From: Rhododendron vialii
Taxonomy: Eukaryota > Streptophyta > Magnoliopsida > Ericales > Ericaceae
DNA: 64,000 nucleotides
Assembly: GCF_030253575.1 (NCBI RefSeq)
Contig: NC_080560.1
Location: 8,738,501 to 8,802,500 of the forward strand
Direction: 5' to 3'
Shown here: positions 40,060-50,950 of the stretch, piece by piece
Numbering within the stretch: the first letter of the stretch is position 1
Layout: the number at the start of each line of letters is the position of its first letter
Translations under genes and position numbers: made by a program
Notes under the pieces: generated by a model
What the model was told of the DNA's origin: nothing
What the model saw: the letters and a program-made list of their open reading frames with translations, nothing else
Databases searched by the model: none

Positions 40060-41219
40060 ATGTGTACAATCTTTTTTTTGGAACCAGTCGATTTCATAAA
40101 GGGACTAAGCCCAAAACTCAAGGAGATGGCCTTGAGAAAACTGTAAAAACATATACAACCAAGAAAAACTCAACAAAACAAAGGCTCAAACTGGACAAGT
40201 CACTATACAAAGAAACAAGACTTAAGTAGTTTTAAAAACAGTCTCTGGGAACCCCCATTTTGCACAAAATCTGGAATTGTCAGGTGACTTCACCATTCTC
40301 CACCAAGAGCACGCACATGCCTTGATTTCTCCCATGATCTGACCCACAACTGAGGAAGAATCAGAGAAACAAAGATAGTAAATGGAAGCAGACAAACAAA
40401 GCTTGAAAGTGGTAGCTTGAATCAATTTAGTTCTACAATGCAACAGCCCCCACTGAATTTCAGAAGCCAAGTCCCAGTCATGAGGGGGCACCTCACACTT
40501 CTCCCTAACCTGCAACCAGACCAAAGCAGAAAAGGGGCATTCAAAGAACAAGTGAAAATGAGATTCGTGTCCTCCATGACATAACACACAACTTGAATCA
40601 GCCTGCACTCCCCAGGCATGTAACCTATCCTTTGTTGTTAATCGACACAAAAAAGCCACCCACTGAATAAAGGACCAACGAGGAACTGAATACTTATGCC
40701 AAACCAAATAGGACCATCCCACCTCAGGAGCGCACGACCTAAGTACAAACCAAGCAGATTTAGCACAAAAATTCCCATTAGAGTTCAAAAGCCAGATGAC
40801 AGTGTCCTCCCTATCAGCATGGGGAACAAGGTCATGAGCAGTCCCAGCAACAATATCCCTTACCAGAGAACTTCTTTCCCTAGGCCATCTCCAAGCACCG
40901 TTATAGATAATAGAGTCAACTTTTGCATAGAGGGACCTTCCATAGATAGTATTCACTCTATCACCAAAAATCTGATACAAAGGCCCAAGAGTGTGGCAAT
41001 TATCAAACCATAAGAAGGTGTTGGATCCATTCCCCACTTGTGATTTAATGAATTTCTGTCCAACACCCCTAAGCCCAAAAAATTTCCTAATAGTCCAAGA
41101 AGAGTCACTAGAAAGCTTCATGGACCAAAAAGAGTTATGTTTTATAACATAAACATGCACCCACCTAAACCAAAGGATGTCCTCCTTTTTGCACAGAGCC
41201 CACATATGTGTACAATCTT
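40060..41219 (-). mobile_element. 5'-truncated LINE (L1-type) with 14-bp target duplication
   Basis: The insertion (40074-41205, 1132 bp) is flanked by the perfect 14-bp repeat ATGTGTACAATCTT at 40060-40073 and 41206-41219. On the minus strand it ends in a short A-tail (T run at 40074-40079). The open frame 41205-40222 is the C-terminal end of ORF2: after a region with WFDNCHTLGPL and AKSAWFVLRSCAPEV comes the zf-RVT zinc-binding domain (WVAFLCRLTTKDRL then C-x2-C-x4-H...FFECPFS). The frame is uninterrupted for 327 residues, so the insertion is probably fairly young. The 5' end is cut off within ORF2, as is usual for target-primed insertions. It sits in intron 1 of the mobile-domain pseudogene, in the same orientation. 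Confidence 0.92.
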
Positions 41220-41302
41220 ATTCACATAGGCAGCAAACATTTTAGGGTTTCACTAGCATAGGTTTCACAAACAACCACATCTAGCATCACTGTTCCAGAA
41301 GA

Positions 41303-41530
41303 TTGCCCTTGATCGGTTGTGGATTTGGAAATTTTTTTCCAAACCAACTCATTACCTATATTTCCAATCCTTACTTTCATTTTTCTTTCCACTCATTACC
41401 CATATATCCAATCATTAATCTCATTTCTCTCTCTATCTCTCTTCACTCATTATCCCTATTCCCAATTATTATCCTATTTACTCCTCACTCATTACCCAAA
41501 AATTTTCCAAACCCACAACCGAACAAGGCA
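41303..41530. mobile_element. MITE in intron 1 of the mobile-domain pseudogene
   Basis: Ends GCCCTTGATCGGTTGTGG and, reversed, TGCCTTGTTCGGTTGTGGG, extended inward by TTTGGAAA on each side. The core contains ACTCATTACC (several times), CTCTCTCTATCTCTCTTCAC and TTATCCC. It is the best-preserved member of the family also seen at 3345, 17770 and 32716. Target duplication unclear. Confidence 0.7.
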
Positions 41531-41937
41531 TAAAAAAACTTAGTTTTCAGTAGATCCTTGTATAAACAAGTAGTAATAAGCACACGATAAGGTTACACGC
41601 TTTATAAAATAACAAGTCAGGTCATGCACAAATTTTCATTACATTCATTCAGGCTAGAGTCCATTTTCAAAGTCTCAGCAATATAAACATTTTAAAATCC
41701 ATTCCAATCATCAAATCATTGGTGCGTAAAACATCACAGCACAAAAGTAATAACCTCTACTCGGTTGTAGACTGAAAGATGGACCAACGGCTCCCGTAAG
41801 ACCACGTTGTCGTCATATGTTGTGATTTCTGGTTTGCGAAGCTTCAATCCAACAGGCTCAAAAATGTATGGTGAAGGATTGTAAGTGTCGGGATCAAAGT
41901 CAGGGACTGCGGCAGAACCTGAACTTCCCTCAGCCAT

Positions 41938-42985
41938 GGCAGCTACAGAAATGGAGAAAACAGGGGCAGATACCACCAAGTCACAAACGCCAGCCACCAC
42001 GCAACCACCACCGCCGGAAACCACCTGAACAGCCACCTACCACAGATCTACGGTTACCACAAACCTCCAGTCAACACTAACTACACCTCCACCGCTGACT
42101 TCACCACCACAAAACTACCGGTCGCCAGAACCACCGCTCCCGCACTCGGTCTCCAACAGTCACAACTACCACAAACCCTAACCTCCAAATTTGCAGAAAA
42201 CCAAAGAACTACAGCTACACCAGCTTAACAGCCACAAACCCAACCCCAAAAACCATCCAATTTGGAATTTCAGAACCCCAATGTCAGAAACCCTTAAGTT
42301 CGAAGTCCCCTAATCCAAAGCAAGGAAACCCGAAACCCTTACCTCTGTAACAGTCCACCGCCGTTGCTAGTGAACCACCACCTCCACCGCCGTACCCCAG
42401 CCACAAAGAAGAGGGAAAGGATTTCGGATTCCCCAAACCGGAAACCCTAAATCGCATGTCGAAAACCGGAGTTTGGAATGCAAGGTAATAGTAAAATGGG
42501 TTGAAAGTAACAAATTAATTTTCACATTCTCCTTTCTATAATTCACTCTTCTTTTTTTTTTTTGTATTTATTCATTTTAAATTTATTATCTTGCCCTTTA
42601 TTCAATACACATTTTCACACATTCAAAGATAATATTATAAATTCATATGAATAAAAACAAAAAAAAGAGTGTGGATGGTTAAAAGGGGTTGTGAAAATCA
42701 TTTTCCTTAAATTAAAAGGTTTTGTATGCATGTGTGTGTTTAATATTAGCAATAATATGTGTGTGTGTTTAGAGTTTTAAGTTAAAAAGAAGAAGTGTGT
42801 GTGGTTAAAAACTTAAAAGAGTAAAAAGTAAAAATAAAAAAGAGTGTTCGTGTAATAAAGTTCTAGTAAAACAAATACTTTAAAAAAAATGTTCGTGTAT
42901 TTAAAGTTCTAGCAAAAGAAAAGAAGAGAAAAGTGCGGTTTCAAAAAAAACAACTAGAGTTATGGTTAAAAGGTGATAGAGTATG
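41938..42985. other. 5' region of the mobile-domain pseudogene and intergenic sequence
   Basis: From 41938 to about 42420 the sequence is CCACC-rich, which looks like a compositionally biased 5' UTR or promoter; an in-frame ATG at 42036 would add 33 Gly/Val-rich residues and is less likely as start than 41937 (CCATGG context). Beyond 42480 it is AT-rich with no gene. Confidence 0.5.
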
Positions 42986-43851
42986 AGACTGTTTGATAAA
43001 ACTGAAAACTGAAAACTGAAAGCTGAAAAATTAAGTATTGGAAACTGAATGCTGAAATTTTTAAGCTGAAAAGCTGTTTGATAAATATATTAAGTACAAA
43101 TTAAAAAAATGATAAATTAATTTTGTTCCAATTCTCTCTTAATTTACTAATAGTCACAATATACTTCTGGTAATGGTGGAGGAGTGGTGGAGGTGGTGGT
43201 GGGAGCGGTGGTGGTGGTGGTGGTGGTGGTGATGGTGGTGGAGGTGGTAGAGTGGTGGTTTAGTGCTGGTAGTGGTGGTGGTGGAGGAGTGGTGTGGTGG
43301 TGGTGGTGTAGTGATGGTAGTGGTGGTGGTGGTGATGATGGTGGTGGAGTGGTGGAGGTGGTGAAGTGGTGGTAGGAGTGGTGGTGGTGGTGGGGCAGTA
43401 GTGGTAGTGGTGGCGGTTGTGGTGGAATGGTGGTGGTGGTGGTGATGTGGTGGTGGAGTGGTGTAGGTGGTGGAAGTGGTGGTGGTGGTGAAGTGGTGGT
43501 AGGAGCGGTGGTGGTGGTGTAGTGATGGTGGTGGTGGAGTGGTGGAGTTGGTGGTGGTGGTAGTGGAGGAAGTGGTGGTGGTGGTGGAGGTGATGGTAGT
43601 AGTGGTGGTGGAGTGGTGGAGGTGTTGGTGGGAGTGGTTGTGGTGATGGTATAATGGTTGAATGTAAGTACATAAAAATTCAGCCATAATTAAGTAACTC
43701 AAAGCTACTTAAATTTTTTTAACTTTTTTGCTTATATTTTAAGTGGTACTTAATTTGTTAAGCAATATAAAATGTGGTTATCAAACTTACTGAATCATTT
43801 ATTACTTAATTGATTCAGCTTTAAGTGCTGAATTTAGGTTATCAAACAAGA
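42986..43851. mobile_element. MITE-like element swollen by a GGT repeat
   Basis: The left end GACTGTTTGATAAAACTGAAAAC and the reversed right end CTTGTTTGATAACCTAAATTCAGC are similar inverted repeats. Next to each end lie AGCTGAA/TTCAGCT and AATTAAGTA/TACTTAATT motifs in inverse orientation. Such TTTGATAA...CAGC ends are common in a dicot MITE type. Between the subterminal parts sits a GGT-rich tract of about 490 bp. No target duplication was clear. Confidence 0.55.
43168..43655 (+). repeat. (GGT)n-rich simple-sequence tract
   Basis: Nearly pure imperfect GGT/GGA/AGT trinucleotides. The long His/Thr/Pro ORF on the minus strand (43702-43154) is produced by this composition and is not a gene. 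Confidence 0.9.
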
Positions 43852-45652
43852 AAGTGCGTAAGAAAATTTTGTGTCCGGTGGTAGTGTTTAATTTTAGTAA
43901 AAAGTAGTAAAAAACGGGAAGGGAGAATTCTGGCATATGCGTATTTAAAGTTACGGTAGAAAAAGAAATGTGTTTATAGAATTAAAAAAATAAAAGAGGA
44001 GGGAGTCCTTAGTAATAAAGCAAAGAATAAATTTTGAATAAAAGGAAGCAATAAAAAAAAAACAAAAGAGAGTACGTTTAAAAGTTTGTCTGTGTGTCTA
44101 TTTTTAAGAAGTAAAAAAAATGCGTTTAAACAAAATGTGTTTTGGAGAGACATCGTCCTTTAATCTCGCATGTTGAAGAAGACCGGAGTTTAGAAAATTC
44201 AAACAACGCGCTGTCCTTAATCTCGCATTTCCAAGACCAGAGTTCGCAATATCCAAACGGCGTCGTTTAGCATTGTCCTTTATTTTGCATCTCCACGATT
44301 GGGGTTCGGTGGCGTCCTTTTTATCTTCGCATCTTCAATACACGTGTTCAAACTTCAAACCCTCACGACTCTTTATTCTTCTTTTGTGTTTTGTCCCATG
44401 ATAGAATGTTAGTTCGTTAATAAATTAGATTCTTAGCTCGAACTCACCTCACCCTCGGGACTCTAACCCAAGGGAAAAGACCAACTGAGCCAAGGGCCAA
44501 GGTCTACGGGGTCTTTTAGTTAGAGGATGGATTCCTCGTCCTTTACTCCTTTAAATTTTAATCTTACAGGTTCAACATATATATGAGGTTGAATCATTCA
44601 AAACGATGTCGTGTTGTAGTTTGGGCATGAGATCGTTTAGTTTGGCCCGTTTGGGTTTATGCAAATAGATTGTGCTTTCCTGGCAGTTCAATTTTGGTAT
44701 ATCTTTGCCTCTCGAAACAAATCCAGAAAACAGAGATTCTGGAAACTAGTTTTCTCAACGACTCTCGAACATAGTCAAATGCATGGGAGAGCATATTTTG
44801 CCTACCGCTAAGCTACCACCTCACTTGCGGTTGGTTATCGGAGTTGGAAAAGTTAAAGAATAAATTCGACATCGTGTGGGGCTATTTTGTAAATACCATG
44901 GATACAAATATTGCCCAACCATTTGAGCACTACGTTCAACTTTTTTCATACGTTCAACTGATTCAATTGTAATGACATTTTATCTGTGATTACTGCATCA
45001 ATGCATGAGTGGCAAATTAGGATTTGAATCGGGAGGTGGCTCTGTTCGAAGAAAGTTTACTTGTGCCGTTGCCCGTAAAAGTATTAAGACAACAATTAAA
45101 CATAAAGCATGTAATTAGCCTTTGTCTTGAGCTTTGTTTGTTGTTAAAAAATAATAAAGGTTTTCGTCAAACTCTCGTGTTATTTAAAAAAAAAAAAACA
45201 TCGAGTTAATATTTTCATGATCCGAGCTGTTCAATTTACACATCGCAACTTCTACAATACTTGCGTAAAAAATTAAGTCATTTGGATAGCCACAAGTGCC
45301 TAATGAAGTTTACATGCGTGTAAATGTTTTTTTTTATTTTTTGGGTTTGAAACTTGGAGTGGGGTTGGCACTTATCCTGCCCCCACCACACAGCTCCACC
45401 CCTGCATACATATAGACACGAGAGCAACTCGTTCATGTGTATCAGATTGTTTTATTCTTTCGTATTACTGTCCAAATCTGTACACATAAATTTGTGCACG
45501 CTGTTTTTTATATGAAAAATCAATCATGATAGTTAATTAACAATGTATACAAATATTGGCTTTTATTTTTTGAGATATGCATAATTATTGTGCTTAAATC
45601 ACTTTACATTCCACATGATCTAATCAATACATGGCGTGGACGTGAAATTAAT
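43852..45652. other. Intergenic, AT-rich, no gene recognised
   Basis: Besides the short tandem array at 44152-44335, nothing recognisable. The 61-codon ORF at 45024-45209 has no family match. Confidence 0.5.
44152..44335. repeat. Four-copy degenerate tandem repeat, about 40-60 bp
   Basis: GTCCTTTAATCTCGCAT (44155), GTCCTTAATCTCGCATTT (44213), GTCCTTTATTTTGCATCT (44275) and GTCCTTTTTATCTTCGCAT (44314) recur, each followed by an AAGACCGGAGTT/CAAGACCAGAGTT/CACGATTGGGGTT-like piece in the first three. Confidence 0.6.
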
Positions 45653-48565
45653 AACAATATAGGGTAGTCCTATGGTACACACCCCTTATTAAGGGGTGTA
45701 CCGTACGCATCATGATTTTAAACCCTTGGATTTCAAAGTAAATAATCCGGACCACCCATTTATTAAACCAATTAATAAAATAAAAAAATGGCTTAGCAGG
45801 TAACAGGTTGTTCTCTCTTCATTGACTTTCTCTCCCTCTCCCTCATGTGTAAAATACTACAAATTATATAACATAACCACAATTGTTATGACAACACAAA
45901 AAATTGACACTTTCTTACCACAATGTGTCGTACCAAAAGAAATCGATCAAAAGATACTAGATACAAGACCAAAATATATCGTTGCACAATCAATAATTAT
46001 TATACCCAAACAAAATACATGTCTAAAATATCACAAATTAAATATTGTATAACTTAACATCCTAACAGTCCTGATTGATCATTTTAAAAATACACTAACT
46101 AACGACATTTAGATTGTACAGTCAATTTATATTTGGTATGAAACCTAGTCCTTTATTGTAGTTGAATGTAATGTAGTCATGCGACTGTGACACAATAATG
46201 ACTATCAAATCCGTTGAATTTTTTATGTTTGTTGATTAAGTCACCTACGTAATTTTTTGTCTCAATCAAGTTTAGGAAGATCCATCATCGGCACGCAAAT
46301 TGAATAATAGAATGATATTTTCCATCTAATTAAGTGTCTAGCTATAAGCCATCAACTTCATTCTTGATACGAATGACCTAATTAATATTATGTAAAAGAT
46401 AGACGATTTTGATAAAATAAAAAATAAAATAAAATAAACACCTTATGTGGGGCTCAGATGGTGCATTATTATATTTTAATGTTGTATTGAAATTGAACGA
46501 TGAGATTTGTTGAAGTATGAAACTTCAAGGACTAACTATGTGATTTATTCTAAAAAATAATAACATTCTTTTAAAAAAAAATAGGAACGAAGGGTTTAAG
46601 ACTTGAACCCCAGATCTTTTAGATAAATGTCCAAGCTTCAACACCTTAGCACTATGGTACACAATTGAGAATTTGTAATTCTAAAGGCTATTAATTATAT
46701 AATATTTTCTTGTATGTAAGGGCTTTATTTTCAGGCTAAAAATTTGAGAAGACAGAGGCCTCAAATGCCTCCGTCCTAGTGATGGGCCTGCACTTATAGA
46801 TCATATTATAGCTATGTCATTGGTGTAAATCAAAATGTCGACTATAATAATTTTTTTTGAAAGAAAGTATAATGACAATAAATTTACAAAATTATTTAGA
46901 TTTTACTTCCACGACCTAGTTCCAAAGAGCACCATTAAATTTGGATTGGTACACATAGGGTGAAGGTTTGACACCGATCCATGTGTTAAATATATAGTGC
47001 CAATTGTTAAGTGCACCGCCCTAAATATTGATAAGATTGAGTATTAATATAATTAATTTCACCAATTACAAAAAGGAGAGTAATTTTCACACTATATTTT
47101 TTGATATTCACACTTATTTTTTTGTACTCCATTTTAGTGTTGAAAGTGTATGCATTTGAGACAGTTGGATAATTATTTTTTTCGTGACCTCTCATTTTTC
47201 AACAAAGGAATTTTGATTTTTTGAATTAAATTTTGTAGAAAAAGAATTTGATTTAGACTAATATTTTGAGAGGAAATTGTAGTTGTATTCGAAAATTTGG
47301 GTATAGTACTTACTTTTTGGTGAATTTCTTGGATGAAAATTTTGTGTGAAAACTTCATTTTTAGTTTAAATTATTAAGGTATTGTGTAGGGACAAATAAA
47401 AATTTGAAAAATTAGTGTAGAGGGAATCGAAAATTAAGACAATATGGTGGAAATTTTAAAATTTGAAAAAATAATGTGTCGGGAATTGAAAATAATTAGT
47501 GGTATTGTATTTTGTCAATTATAACTATCGTTTACTGAGCATTCCGATTGAATTTTTTTTATACGACACGTTGTGGGTATGAAAACGCCAATTTATGGTA
47601 TTGTCATAACAAATTTGGTTATATTACTGAATTTGCGGTATGGTATTTTGCTAATAATAACTATTGTTAACTGAGCATTTCAATTGAATTTTTTTATACG
47701 ATACGTTGTGGGTATGAAAACGTTAATTTATGGTGTTGTTATAACAAATTTGGTTATATTACTGAATTTGAGGTATGATATTTTGTTGATTATAACTACC
47801 GTTAATTGAACATTCTGATTGAATTTTTTTATATGATACGTTGTTGATATGAAAACGTCAATTTATGGTGTTGTCATAACAAATTTGGTTATATTACTAA
47901 ATTTGTGGTATTTTAGACATGTGTTATTACGGAATATTTTAATTAATTTCCTTTGGTACGACACATTGTGGTAAGAAAACTTCAATTTATGGTATTGTCA
48001 TAACAATTATGGTTTGTTATAAAATTTGTGGTATTTAAATATGTTTTCTTTCGATATGACACGTTGTGTTAAGAAAATGACAATTTTAGGTGTTGTCATA
48101 ATAATTGTGGTTATTTTCTAAAATTTGTGGCATTTTACAAATATTTTTGGCTTGGGTATAATAATTGTTGATTCTGGTACGACATATTTTGATTTTGTTA
48201 CGAAATATCATACGAGTCAAAAAAATTTGGTACGATTCATTGTGGTAAGATAATGTCAATTTATGGTGTTGTTATAACATTTGCGGGTAACATTATTTAA
48301 TTTTTGATATTGTACGCATATATTTGGTTATGGTACAAGTATTATGGATTTCGGTACGAATAATTATAGTTACATAATAACAATATTTTTTAATTATGGG
48401 TAACCTGCTAATGACCTGTTCAACAGGTAAATTTTAATGTACAAGTCGTAACTAGAATCATAAATATGCATTAGAAAACCAAAAATTGGCATAATGAAAA
48501 TCACAAATTGTCATAATTTAGGCATACGGTATACCCTGTGTACCATAGCTTCCTCCAACAATATA
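45653..48565. mobile_element. Non-autonomous Mutator-like element (MULE), 2.9 kb
   Basis: A perfect 9-bp direct repeat AACAATATA (45653-45661 and 48557-48565) brackets 45662-48556. The termini are inverted: GGGTAGTCCTATGGTACACA at the left and, reversed, GGAGGAAGCTATGGTACACA at the right, sharing GG and CTATGGTACACA; the match resumes as TGTACCGTACGC versus TATACCGTATGC. At the left the two matching blocks are separated by the palindrome CCCCTTATTAAGGGG, at the right by GGG only. The 9-bp duplication and G-starting ends point to Mutator. I found no MURA transposase and no captured host gene in its 2895 bp. The right third is occupied by tandem repeats. It ends 385 bp beyond the stop of the DUF1218 gene. 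Confidence 0.82.
47515..48260. repeat. 135-bp tandem repeats inside the MULE
   Basis: Three well-conserved units of 135 bp carry, in order, TATAACTAYCGTT, ATACGAYACGTTGTGGGTATGAAAACG, AATTTATGGTRTTGT and ATAACAAATTTGGTTATATTAC; the TTGTGGGTAT landmark lies at 47571, 47706 and 47841. Diverged and shortened copies follow with landmarks near 47966, 48064 and 48240. The array sits subterminally, ending about 300 bp from the right terminus. Confidence 0.85.
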
Positions 48566-48940
48566 ATCAGAATTCGTACTGATTGTAGTGTGATTAGTTA
48601 TCTATCTCATCGATGTAAAGTTCAAAAAAAAGAAAGATTTACAATGTTACGATTTCCGAAAGTCATTACAAAAGCTACTTTGGCCATTTTCGTAAAGGTC
48701 AAAAGTAGGAAACAAAGTCGTACTGCGAAATTACAAAAGAAAAAGAACGGAAAATGGAGGGTGAGAAGGATACCAAAAAAGCGAAATAAGGAAAAAGAAG
48801 CTTTAAAGATGGGATCGGACCTCCCGAATTAGTCGAGCTGCGCAGCTGGCTCGGACACAAGAGTTATTAAAATATGAAAAAGACATTGGTGAACTCCAAC
48901 TTCAAGCTACTTGCCTGGTCCATTCACTGAATCAGTGAGT

Positions 48941-50704
48941 TCAAGCAGTGGCAGTAACGTAATATCCAACAGAAAAACCAGCATGGACAAAGCACAGAAT
49001 GCCCCCAAGAGAGAGAAAGTTATGGTGTGAGAGGCCACATGAAGTTCTTGACTTGTTGTTTGCCATAGTCCCAATGACCAACAAGCCCAATCCGACAGCC
49101 AATGAAACCCTGATCACATTGATAATCAACACCAACACACCAAATTAAGGGTTGTGTTATTCACTTTTGAACCTTTTGTGTATATCCAATATTTTCTTTA
49201 TTTTTGTTTAAGAATCTGGCTCCGTTCCGTTAAGGTTCTTAATTTTTAAGTACTTATTTTTTGCTTTACGAGACGGATCATTCTCTCACAATACATCACA
49301 TTTAATTCAAAAAATAATTACTTATTTGAAAAATATTCAAATGAGTACTTATTTCCCTTGGGGGAACGGGGCCATTTTTTCTAAACATTTTTGAAAAAAC
49401 TTGTGTGGTTGTTAGGTACTTTTCCGTATTTTTCTAAATTGTTTATCTTTTTCAAAAAGAAATCTCCTTTCCAAAAAACCCTTCGAAAAGTTGTCTCCAA
49501 AATCTGGAAAATCATTCTTGCTCAATAATATTTCGCTCCGTTCCATGCTATTTGTCTCTTAAATTTTACAGGTTTTTTTTTATCAACAAATAAAGCATAT
49601 TCATGCATCAATCAGCTTTTCCCATCAGTTTAAAGGATTAGTTGAGATATTTACGAATGGTGCAACAAATTTGCTCTATTTTGTTTCTGTAAAAGAACAA
49701 TTAATACGGAACGGATGGAGTACATTCTATTAGCACGATGCATGTTTTGAATTTTCCAAAAACCGTTATTTAAACAGTGTTACGAAAACACTTATTTTGA
49801 AACATCAGAGGATCGAATAGAAATTTTAGGGGATCAAGAAATTCACATACCATGTGAGGACGAGGCAAGCGAGTGAGCATTGCTTGCTAGGGGAAGCTTT
49901 GGAAATCTCTTCTTCAGTACAGACACTACACCCACCAAGCAAGTTAGCGAAAATATGAGCCAGAGCCAGCAGTGTGGCTGCAATTAGCCCAAGGGTGAAG
50001 GCTTCATGACTTGGTTGTTTGCACTCAAGTAACCACAGCCTCAGATGCTTAACCTGTTTGAAATTAACAATGTATACAATTAACCATGTCTTAGGCCGCC
50101 CGTTCTGCTCAGATTCTTATTTTTTACCCATTTCGCTAAGGTTTTTATTTTGTAAGTATTTATTTTCTGTTTTACGAGATAAGTCATTCTCTCACAATAC
50201 ATCAGTACCTTTAATTCAAAAAATCAGTACTTATTTTCCTCAGCAGAACGGGACTTATAAACAATAAACCTAGAGAATATGATGCTATAAGTCTATAGGC
50301 ACATAAACCGCCTACAGCAAATAAAAAAACATGAATGGATAGAATTTTACAAAAGTGTGACTGTTGACTAATAGATCTAAAGACACAGAAATCGACCACA
50401 AAACTTTTTTTTTTTTTTTTAACAGCAGAAATTTTTTATTAACCTTAGAAACATAGGGAACGTTACAGAGATTAAACAGACAAGGAGAAAACGGCATCAC
50501 AACGAGGAAGGGGTTTTTTTCCTAGCCCGAGCTGGTTTTCTGTATACCTAAATTTATTGCGGATGAAAATAGATGTAATTTAACAACAATCGGGTGGATA
50601 TATACCTGATTTTGAGCAGCTTCAGCTCTTATTCCAAGTATGCCTGCTATGATATCCATCACAACAATCACAAAGCATGCAAAAATACCAACAATTCTAG
50701 CCAT
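48941..50704 (-). CDS. DUF1218 four-helix membrane protein
   Basis: Three exons on the minus strand: 50704-50606, 50053-49851 and 49109-48941, giving 156 residues (phases 0 and 2 close). Hydrophobic segments at about 4-26, 50-72, 97-115 and 130-150 predict four membrane spans. Family hallmarks are the N-terminal DIIAGILGIRAEAAQNQ, ECKQPSHEAFTLGLIA, conserved Cys residues in GGCSVC and in KQCSLACLVLTW, and the final ILCFVHAGFSVGYYV. In Arabidopsis DUF1218 members include MWL1/2 (linked to lignin) and the DEAL proteins (leaf symmetry); which role applies here cannot be told. The two introns (50054-50605 and 49110-49850) each contain one copy of the same MITE family. The 5' UTR holds two CT tracts. 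The gene looks intact. Confidence 0.88.
49218..49373. mobile_element. Tourist-like MITE in DUF1218 intron 2
   Basis: Ends GGCTCCGTTCCGTTAAGG and, reversed, GGCCCCGTTCCCCCAAGGG; the inside shares AAGTACTTATTTTTTGC, TTTACGAGACGGATCATTCTC and ACAATACATCA with the copy in intron 1. About 156 bp, no coding sequence. Confidence 0.72.
50091..50255. mobile_element. Tourist-like MITE in DUF1218 intron 1
   Basis: Ends GGCCGCCCGTTCTGCTCAG and, reversed, GTCCCGTTCTGCTGAGG, flanked on both sides by TTA. A TTA duplication with this kind of terminus suggests the PIF/Harbinger (Tourist) class. The interior shares long stretches with 49218-49373. Confidence 0.75.
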
Positions 50705-50716
50705 TTGTGAGTTTTG

Positions 50717-50730
50717 TGAAGATGTTGAAG

Positions 50731-50776
<46 letters not shown>

Positions 50777-50820
50777 ATGAAGATGTTGAAGACAGCTCTC
50801 TCTCTCTCTCTCTCTCTCTC
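50717..50820 (+). repeat. Duplicated CT microsatellite in the DUF1218 5' UTR
   Basis: TGAAGATGTTGAAGACAG followed by a (CT)n tract occurs twice (50717-50774 and 50778-50820). It begins 13 bases upstream of the minus-strand start codon, so it lies in the leader or core promoter; on the sense strand it is a GA tract. Confidence 0.85.
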
Positions 50821-50910
50821 AGGATTGATCTCTGATGGGAAGGGGAAAGTGAACAAAGAAAGGGGACGTATATAGAGGAATAAAGTGCATGTCTGATGCA
50901 ATATTTGTAT

Positions 50911-50950
50911 ACTCAGGATTTGCTAGTGAGACTCAGGATTTGCTAGTGAG
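50911..50950. repeat. Perfect 20-bp tandem duplication
   Basis: ACTCAGGATTTGCTAGTGAG is present twice head to tail, about 210 bp upstream of the DUF1218 start codon, in its probable promoter. Confidence 0.95.

Larger units (their letters stand above)
37824..41937 (-). pseudogene. Plant mobile domain (PMD) gene, disrupted
   Basis: Six exons on the minus strand: 41937-41755, 39932-39280, 39188-39037, 38952-38410, 38314-38213 and 38123-37824; about 644 codons if read through. Exon 2 has the PMD core (LTERWWDTTNTFHFPFGEAT, MDFVAITGIRVGG, AFVLYLFGATLF, RDYDWGGAALATLYG, MGGYWRVWE), as in MAIL1/MAIN-type and transposon-borne PMD proteins. Exon 6 encodes an acidic tail (DDDEDDDKEETGSKEED) and a basic end (PPKRPRKK). 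Three defects are visible. A base is missing near 39448 in exon 2, so the frame leaves the PMD sequence and stops at TAG. A second base is missing near 39100 in exon 3. TGA interrupts exon 4 at about 38505-38503 (LPR-stop-VGYML). Intron 1 contains a LINE and a MITE. Splice sites are intact and phases agree once the two bases are allowed for. The defects could be assembly errors, but three independent ones favour a pseudogene. Confidence 0.75.

Noticed and set aside
43154-43702. 182-codon His/Thr/Pro ORF on the minus strand
   Set aside because: It is the reverse reading of the GGT-rich simple-sequence tract; composition alone creates the open frame.
46580-46670. tRNA-like or boundary-like block with GGGTTTAAGACTTGAACCCC
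   Set aside because: No cloverleaf could be formed by eye and the sequence lies within the MULE interior; no tRNA called.
48494-48832. Lys/Arg-rich 112-codon ORF
   Set aside because: It crosses the right terminus and target duplication of the MULE, so it is not a unit gene, and no family is recognised.
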